Origin: Isohypsibius dastychi
Lineage: Eukaryota; Tardigrada; Eutardigrada; Parachela; Isohypsibiidae
Length of the DNA stretch: 13,582 nucleotides
Direction of reading: 5' to 3'
NCBI GenBank assembly: GCA_034696485.1
Contig: JAQIWT010000943.1
Coordinates: 1 to 13,582, forward strand
Numbering within the stretch: position 1 is the stretch's first letter; each line of letters opens with the position of its first letter. Below are positions 8,651-13,582 of this stretch, in pieces. Position numbers and translations under genes: made by a program. Under the pieces are notes generated by a model. That model was not told the DNA's origin and did not search any database. It saw nothing but the letters and a program-made list of their open reading frames with translations.

Positions 8651-8718
8651 CTATATTTTGTTGCGTTTCCTGTTAGTGTTTAACCCTTACTTAGTCCGGT
8701 ACTCCATTTACGGCTTAC
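8651..8718 (-). other. Candidate 68-base intron upstream of the acidic-tail ORF
   Basis: On the minus strand it begins GTAAGC (8718-8713), has CACTAAC as a strong branch-point candidate about 23 bases from the end, and ends ATATAG at 8651. It joins the exon 8771-8719 in frame (phase 2) to 8650-8323, reading TGT (Cys) across the junction. The splice signals are good. Protein similarity to confirm it is lacking. Confidence 0.4.
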
Positions 8719-8771
8719 CAGATTGCGCACACACTATTTACGCATAAGATTATCGTCAGTGTTACTATTCC

Positions 8772-8821
8772 CTGCTATCTGATATAGAAAATCGATTTGC
8801 CACTCGTACCAATAGTTGTAC
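8772..8821 (-). other. Candidate 50-base intron, first of the same gene model
   Basis: On the minus strand it begins GTACAA after GAG and ends TAGCAG at 8772. It would join a 15-base first exon (8836-8822, MRRDE) to an exon encoding GIVTLTIILCVNSVCAI, a hydrophobic, membrane-like stretch. The branch point is weak, and a plus-strand frame (8748-9035) covers the same bases, so this part of the model is much less certain than the second intron. Confidence 0.22.
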
Positions 8822-9198
8822 CTCGTCTCGTCGCATTTTGCCTGGAGCGCATGGGTCAGTCTTAACATTTGACGAGTATCAAATGACCTACAAGGAACGG
8901 AAAGAAATCATGAACGCAAATACTGCACAAACGATCCAAGCAATTACCAGGATTATTCGAGCAACAATCCTCACAGCATATTGTTTTCCAGCAGCAGGAC
9001 TGAATTGCGGTGTTAGTCGACTGGACGATCAGTGACAGCTCAACAAGATTACCTCGTCAATGCAGTCTGGGATCAAGTCTGTAAAAGAGGTACAGCTTCG
9101 TTAGTCTCATGGTCAGCAACATGCATACCGTCGTGGGGCCAAGCCACCAAGTGTGCTTAGCCACATCTGGGGATTCGGGTGGTATTACACGTTCATCA

Positions 9199-9578
9199 TC
9201 AGAGACGTAAAGTCACTTGTTCATCAGCGGGTTTGACTCCCTTTCCCGTGGCCTTCTTTTCGTTCGCGACGACCAAAGAGCCGCCGCGTATATACTTTGG
9301 TTTGGATACAGGGAGACACACGGCAGTGATAAACGGCTGTAGTTGACTTACCCACATAGCAGCAACCGTTGAGGCACTGCGGCACTGTAAGGACGCAATC
9401 CCCACTAGAGTCAGTTCCTATATTACCTCAGCGCGCAATAACCTCTCTTATATTACGTTGTTAACTCAGTACCTCTAACCTCTATGATACCCAGAGGGAG
9501 AAGATGAGGCCGACCGAATGCGTCAACATTCGTCACCATCGCCGCGGGCACACAGGCCGCGAAGGGGATCAAAGCCAT
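9199..9578 (-). CDS. Small spliced gene candidate with hydrophobic N-terminus
   Basis: ATG at 9578 opens MALIPFAACVPAAMVTNVDA and then FGRPHLLPLGIIE, up to a possible donor at 9479 (GAG|GTTAGA). A possible acceptor at 9385 (GTCCTTACAG, with CTGAC as branch candidate) leads in phase to a second open stretch that ends in SLVVANEKKATGKG and a Lys-rich C-terminus, stop at 9201-9199. Inside this stretch TGG|GTAAGT is a perfect donor, and a further 57-base intron to an AAAG acceptor would also keep the frame. Depending on that, the product is about 75-94 residues. A short hydrophobic or targeting N-terminus with a basic tail suggests a small organelle or membrane protein, but I recognise no family. 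An alternative frame of the second exon is also open. A TATA-like TATATATT lies about 50 bases upstream of the ATG. Confidence 0.35.
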
Positions 9579-9627
9579 GATATAATTCTTACTTTTCGTG
9601 TTGAAGATTGTCGCGCGTGATAACAAA

Positions 9628-9635
9628 AATATATA
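9628..9635 (-). promoter_or_regulatory. TATA-like box upstream of the small gene at 9578
   Basis: Reads TTATATATTTTTG on the minus strand, about 50 bases before ATG 9578, which would give a leader of about 20 bases. The region is AT-rich, so this is only suggestive. Confidence 0.25.
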
Positions 9636-9639
9636 ATAA

Positions 9640-10301
9640 TTGTGATTATGTTTGATATGAAATCTCTCTGTCTATTCTTTCGTTAATATAGGGGAGGTGG
9701 CGAGATATTAATTAAACAGTATAACTACAATACAGTTCTGGCATTCAATATAGAGTGCACAATAGAGGAAGCGATTTATATAATTCACGTTTTCATATTT
9801 ATATATGTATGCGCGTCTCTCTTACCTCTATGTATGGACCTGCGCGCGGTGATTGATCGCTTCGCATGTGCATGGAACTTGTTTATGCCTTGAAAAAACA
9901 GTTTGTATGTCCTCGCTAGCAGTCACACGTGCAGGAGTCCAGTGGTTCTGCTAAAATAATAACGATAAATAGAATTTGTCGGTTATAAAAACCATTTTTC
10001 TTCTTCTCTCTCAGTATATTATGTAGTTTTCGCACTGCTTTCTCGGTGCCATCATCGAGGGAGGACAGTGGAAATATAATGTGCCGTGCTGGTTCATCAA
10101 GAATATAGTTCTCGTTTTTAAAATTCTTATTGTTTCCATCTGTTTTACATTTTTTTCAAAATCGAAAAATGGAAATTTTTAGAATTCATTCAATATTGGG
10201 GCTATAAACAAACAAACAAAGCATTTCTGGGTGCTCAATATTGATGGAAGTGACTGTTATTATCAGTGGCGAATTCTTTGCTGCAAAATTTTTTGATTGA
10301 A
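9640..10301. other. AT-rich stretch without a gene
   Basis: Here the base composition changes from mixed to clearly AT-rich. I see no open frame with protein-like content on either strand and no RNA gene. The 9-mer TCAATATTG occurs twice near the right end (about 10190 and 10235), close to where the transposase relic ends. It may or may not mark an insertion edge. Confidence 0.4.
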
Positions 10302-11583
10302 CTAATAATCTTCAACGTCTTCATCTCCTTCAACTTCACAGAGGTCAGCATCATCACATTCCATCCAGTCATCAATACATTTATTTGCAACATCAATCAT
10401 AGTAACAATTTCGACTTTGACAGGTGTATCCTTTGTTGGATTGATAAATTTTCCAACCACTCCATTATTTTCTTCAGAAACGTATCTTACAAATGTCCCG
10501 TCCTTATCTCCCATACTTCAACTCTGAATGAAAGATCGAGATACACTGTTCTTGAATTCTGGAGTTGAAAATTCTGTTTAGAACAAAGCAATCAAGAAGA
10601 GAATAGCTTTGGCTTGTTCAGGTTTGGGAGGATCAAATTTGTCGATGTTCGGTTCAAATCCATTATTCAATTTAGCTTCATTGTGTGTGTGTTTTTTTTA
10701 TCACATCTTTAGTTAATTAAAATATAGCACAATAAAGTAATGATACAATTATGCACAATACAGTAATTAACATGGTGAATGGGTGTGCCCATAAGGCTTT
10801 GTTGGATTGATCGGCCCATTAACAACCACATCCATCACTTGCAAAATAGATGTCATGTTCTTCGGATACTGAGGGTGACTGATACCGCTGTCCTAGTATG
10901 TTTTACTCACATCTCCAGTTAAATCCTGTTGCAATGATATATTTGTGTACTTCGTCTCGGATTTTATTTTTATACTTTGGTTGAAGCTGTTCATAATCTT
11001 TCCTGCGTGTCTTGGTTGGAGCTGGTGGTTGAACAGACATTGACATTTTGTGTGGAGTGACTGTATTTGTAATCATGCAATCACTTCCATCAACAGTTTT
11101 TCTTTTCAGCACCAAATTTTTCTCCAATGGAAGGGGTGTTGATACAGTGTTCAGACGAACAGTGTTACTTACAATTTGAATGTCCATAACAGTTTGAAAA
11201 TATGTCAATTCTTTACATATTTGAGGAATGAAACTGTTGCTTGCAATTACCATATCCACATTGAACTTGTTGTCTTGAGGAATAAAGTCTACATTTGAAT
11301 GAAGACGGAACTCGTTGTGAAGCTTCCTACGCTGCCTAAATTGTGCTAGTAATTCTAGCTGCTCTATAGACAGTATCTTTGCCAAATTGACGCGAGTAGT
11401 GGTCAATTTTCCATTCAAAAATAGCTTCTACTTTGATTTTATTGTTTCTTCAAGAGTTTCAAACACCTGAAATAAAAACAAATAGCTCCAGGCATTACAA
11501 CCATAAAATAACAACGTATGTCTTAATACATACATGTGAGTGCCTGGAGATGTATCGTTGGGAAAAATGTGCTCGCCACTCAT
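10302..11583 (-). pseudogene. Decayed DDE-type transposase gene, catalytic core mostly missing
   Basis: Pieces read from right to left. The first exon starts at ATG 11583 (MSGEHIFPNDTSPGTH). A 67-base intron follows, then an exon from 11466 that begins VFETLEETIKSK and, after an in-frame TAG, stays open to 10903. Its end (TRRKDYEQLQPKYKNKIRDE) looks like the DNA-binding start found in some eukaryotic transposases. In another frame, 10892-10767 gives YPKNMTSILQVMDVVVNGPI, close to the PPNxTxxLQPxDxxVxGPxK segment around the third catalytic Asp of DDE_1/pogo-like enzymes. The same frame resumes at 10679 with FEPNIDKFDPPKPEQAKAI, passes a TAA and a TGA, contains TEFSTPEFKNSVSRSFIQS, and ends in an acidic tail at 10302 (EVEGDEDVEDY). 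The region that should hold the first two catalytic Asp residues is absent between 10903 and 10892. With several stops, a frame change and this deletion the gene cannot make a working enzyme. Confidence 0.65.
11467..11533 (-). other. 67-base intron inside the transposase relic
   Basis: Minus strand: donor CAT|GTATGT at 11533 and acceptor TTTGTTTTTATTTCAG|GTG ending at 11467, with a clear pyrimidine tract. The sequence changes from protein-like to AT-rich and back exactly at these borders. The reading phase across the junction no longer matches, as expected if the exons have collected small indels. Confidence 0.55.
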
Positions 11584-11768
11584 GAATAAATTTGAGTCTA
11601 TTCAAAAAGATAAAAAAGCATTCAACCAACAAGAATAAAGGAGTGGATTAACCCAATTATATACATATAAAACACTTGTTGAAATAAAAACAGTAAACTA
11701 TTGATCATGGCCATTGCAATGTACCTTTGAAAAATGAATTTTTCTATTTTCCACTTTTGAGTGAAAAA

Positions 11769-11811
11769 CCCTGGGGGAAAATACAAACATCAAAGCACAA
11801 GACGGTATGGT
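11769..11811 (+). repeat. Dispersed repeat, copy 1
   Basis: Pattern: CCC-T-GGGGGAAAAT, 18 variable bases, then GACGGTATGGT. The last 17 bases (GCACAAGACGGTATGGT) match 15 of 17 with copy 2 at 13502-13546, in the same orientation. The two copies flank the second relic. Confidence 0.5.
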
Positions 11812-11829
11812 GGAGTAAAGTTTGGAAAT

Positions 11830-11843
11830 AGGGCTCGAGCCCT
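11830..11843. repeat. Perfect 14-base GC-rich palindrome
   Basis: AGGGCTCGAGCCCT is its own reverse complement. It stands out in an AT-rich stretch and lies 18 bases after copy 1 of the dispersed repeat. It could be a binding site or part of an element end. Confidence 0.6.
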
Positions 11844-12009
11844 TTTCAATTTTCAATGTTTTTGTGTTTGTGGATTTTGGGTTTTTTCACTGTGCATTTC
11901 AGATTTAATTATAAACAAGTAAGATTTGATATATATGTGATTTTGTCAAGTAAACCGATTTGTTTTCATTCAGGAATTGTGTCTTTCATCAAAAAATTTC
12001 ATCTTTTGA

Positions 12010-12874
12010 CTAATCTTCTTGGTCAGAATCTTCCTCAAGCAATTCTACACGATGTCCTTGTGTTCCTGTTTCAATGCACGCATCAATGAAGCTCTCTGTA
12101 ACTCTTAATTTCTGCTATGAGTCTGCTGGAGGATCATAAATTAATCCTATCACTGCATTTGGTTGTAATTTGAACTCAACAAAGTTTCCATTGGACTGAG
12201 GAACTCGTCCAGTTTATATAAAGCAATTTCTCATGCTCTTTTGGAAACTGGGCAGCTGAATTCATTCGAGGACATGTTTGTTTGAGCAAAGTTGCATTTT
12301 GGCAGTTTCCCTTTGGTATTATTAACATCCATCCATTTGGAAGTTAGTCGGATTGATCTGCAACTATTTGGTGAGTATTTGAGAAATTCCCAGCTTATTT
12401 TTTGCAGCTGAAATGAATAATGGTTTGTTAGGAATCGATTCCATGACCAAATCCACTTTCCCATGTTAGCTTGCTCGAAACAAGTGTCAGGTGCAGGTGA
12501 AGTCAAGACAATCTGTCACTCCAAACAAGGAATTGCTGATTTTTATGTCTTATTTGTGTTGCTATCTGCTCTATCCACATCAATATCATAATCGAATGGT
12601 TCCATTATGACTTGCCACTTGCCCAGTGATCAAAGATTATAACACTCATAGTTGACTGGTCTAGATGTTTTCAGCAGATTTCGTCCCAAATCTTCAACCC
12701 CAAAGATTCTTTGTCCCTGAACGTGTTGAACTTGAAACTTCAAGAATTTCCTCTTGTCCTTCTCCCAAGACTATCCTTCACTTTCACTCATTGAATTAGA
12801 AGAGTTTTCCATTGGGCTTGCTGTTTCTTCAGTTGATTAGAAATAGGCGTTGAGTTCAAATCAGATATTTTCAT
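12010..12874 (-). pseudogene. Decayed gene of unknown family next to the transposase relic
   Basis: Protein-like segments follow each other on the minus strand but change frame several times and contain TAG, TGA and TAA stops. In order: MKISDLNSTPIS from ATG 12874; 12836-12543, with PMENSSNSMSESE, KDKRKFLKFQVQ, QRIFGVEDLGRNLLKTSRP and WQVIMEPFDYDIDVD; 12540-12320, with SLFGVTDCLDFTC and VMESIPNKPLFISAAKNKLG; about 12345-12185, with NGWMLIIPKGNCQNATLLK and RMNSAAQFPKEHEKLL; and 12213-12010, with GNFVEFKLQPNAVIGLIYDP and an acidic end (LLEEDSDQED). All three stop codons occur inside, so an altered genetic code does not explain it. Intact length was probably about 290 residues. I do not recognise the family. 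Its C-terminus faintly resembles that of the neighbouring transposase relic. Confidence 0.55.
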
Positions 12875-13212
12875 TTTTTTTTAAAATTATAAAAAATAAA
12901 TACTGCCTCTCGTTCAAACGCTTTCTAGGGTAAAATAATACTATGAAATAGTTATAAAAACCATATAAATGCTGCTGAAGCATGAGAATCTGCATGGTGC
13001 ATGGGATTCTTTCATGAAAACAATATTTTTCGATTTCTACATTTGGACAGAATTACAAGCTATTCGTGAGTGAGCAACTCAGAAGAGCCTCACAAGACAT
13101 CTTGAGGAATATGTTATCATCAAAGAATGCTTTGAACCATCGAATTCGCCAGCTTAAATCTTGAAATTCAGAATATCGAAATTTTTCCATTTGCTGCAAC
13201 CCTACTAATAAT

Positions 13213-13294
13213 TTCACATACCGTCATTCCACTTCACCATAGATTTTAAAGCCAATAATAAACAATACCTTTATAGTGAGTGACGGTATGTGAA
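13213..13294. repeat. Inverted repeat, 14-base perfect arms
   Basis: TTCACATACCGTCA at 13213-13226 is the exact reverse complement of TGACGGTATGTGAA at 13281-13294. Pairing continues imperfectly inward (ATTCCAC against GTGAG), leaving a loop of about 35-45 bases. It could be a hairpin-type remnant of a small inverted-repeat transposon or an inner repeat of a larger element. Both arms contain the GACGGTAT core seen in the dispersed repeat. Confidence 0.7.
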
Positions 13295-13497
13295 GAAAAC
13301 CAGAGAGTAGCTGAGTTTTTTGAAATAAATTCATATAATTTTCTTGTGAAACAGAAAAGTTGAGCTTCTGGTGAAAGCACAAATTACAATATAAGATATA
13401 GTAAAGTCAAATCAAAATCAAACTTGAGCTGGCTTGGGCTGTGGGGTCAGATGTACTCTTTTAAAAATCACCAAATCCTATTTCCAACAAAATGAGT

Positions 13498-13511
13498 GGG
13501 GCCCCGCGGGG
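13498..13511. repeat. Overlapping GC-rich palindromes
   Basis: GGGGCCCC (13498-13505) overlaps CCCCGCGGGG (13502-13511); both are perfect palindromes. They form the start of dispersed-repeat copy 2 and contrast sharply with the AT-rich surroundings. Confidence 0.55.
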
Positions 13512-13546
13512 AAAATGGCCAATCAATTGGCACTAGACGGTATTGT
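13502..13546 (+). repeat. Dispersed repeat, copy 2
   Basis: CCCCGCGGGGAAAAT, 19 variable bases, then GACGGTATTGT; same order and nearly the same spacing as copy 1 about 1.73 kb to the left. It lies 36 bases from the window end, so its full extent cannot be judged. Confidence 0.5.
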
Positions 13547-13582
13547 CCGTTCCTTCTGTTAGTGATAATTTGAAAGAAACTA

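Larger units (their letters stand above)
11584..12009. other. Spacer between the two relics
   Basis: AT-rich, with no protein-like frame. It holds one copy of the dispersed GACGGTAT repeat (11769-11811) and a 14-base palindrome (11830-11843). The plus-strand open frame at 11856-12089 is Phe-rich and lies partly opposite the next relic, so I take it as a shadow. Confidence 0.4.
12875..13582. other. AT-rich stretch with repeats, no gene seen
   Basis: No convincing gene. A short plus-strand frame at 13018-13164, with LFVSEQLRRASQDILRNMLS, is protein-like but has no start and only 48 codons. The stretch holds an inverted repeat (13213-13294), GC-rich palindromes (13498-13511) and copy 2 of the dispersed repeat near the window end. 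The element these belong to may continue to the right. Confidence 0.4.

Noticed and set aside
8269-8676. 135-codon plus frame rich in Phe and Leu
   Set aside because: It is the complement of the Glu-rich minus-strand tail; runs of GAA/GAG on one strand give runs of Leu and Phe on the other.
8748-9035. 95-codon plus frame, ATG at 8883
   Set aside because: No recognisable content and a late ATG; it competes with the minus-strand gene model and I could not decide in its favour.
10640-10675. GGTTCAAATCC at 10651, a match to the tRNA B box
   Set aside because: The flanking bases do not form a T-arm stem and no acceptor or anticodon arm can be drawn; it also lies inside the transposase relic.
12010-12874. 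Altered genetic code as explanation for the interrupted frame
   Set aside because: All three stop codons occur and the frame also shifts, while the long genes in the window use the standard code without such stops.
9982-12963. Shared 13-mer GTTATAAAAACCA at 9982-9994 and 12951-12963, considered as element ends
   Set aside because: In AT-rich DNA of this length a match of 13 bases is expected about once by chance, and the flanks do not align.

Overview
The window looks like nuclear DNA of a single-celled or otherwise compact eukaryote. An alga is my best guess and a red alga is possible, but this is inference from gene style and not a placement. The evidence is two long intronless genes with their own upstream regions, no bacterial operon spacing or Shine-Dalgarno pattern, a eukaryotic bZIP factor of a type I associate with algae, a eukaryotic signal peptide, and GT..AG introns of about 50-95 bases in other loci.

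Left part (1-2238). The 5' end of a minus-strand gene for a secreted protein starts at 295 and runs off the left edge. About 1.3 kb without a convincing gene follows, then a TATA box (1636-1643) before a stretch of about 0.5 kb that is open on both strands (1658-2187).

Centre (2239-8117). A secreted right-handed beta-helix protein of 832 aa (2239-4737) is followed by about 0.7 kb of AT-rich spacer. Next comes a 695-aa bZIP transcription factor (5703-7790), which carries an algal-type helical region and two NTF2/SnoaL-like domains and has two short upstream ORFs in its leader. A small, basic, transit-peptide-like ORF (7944-8117) follows it.

Middle right (8323-9578). Two small minus-strand gene candidates look spliced. 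One encodes a protein with an acidic Glu tail (8323-8592, possibly with two short upstream exons to 8836). The other encodes a small protein with a hydrophobic start (9199-9578) and has a TATA-like box upstream.

Right part (about 9600-13582). Base composition becomes clearly AT-rich. Reading the minus strand in all three frames shows two decayed protein-coding relics full of stops and frameshifts. One (10302-11583) has a start exon, a well-formed 67-base intron, an apparent N-terminal DNA-binding region, a DDE-transposase-like segment and an acidic C-terminus, but it lacks most of the catalytic core. The other (12010-12874) is an unrecognised protein. An 82-base inverted repeat, a dispersed repeat sharing GACGGTAT and GC-rich palindromes lie around them. 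I read this part as transposon debris next to a gene-bearing chromosome segment.

No functional link between the main genes is evident. The beta-helix protein and the left-edge protein both appear secreted, and the bZIP factor is nuclear by family.
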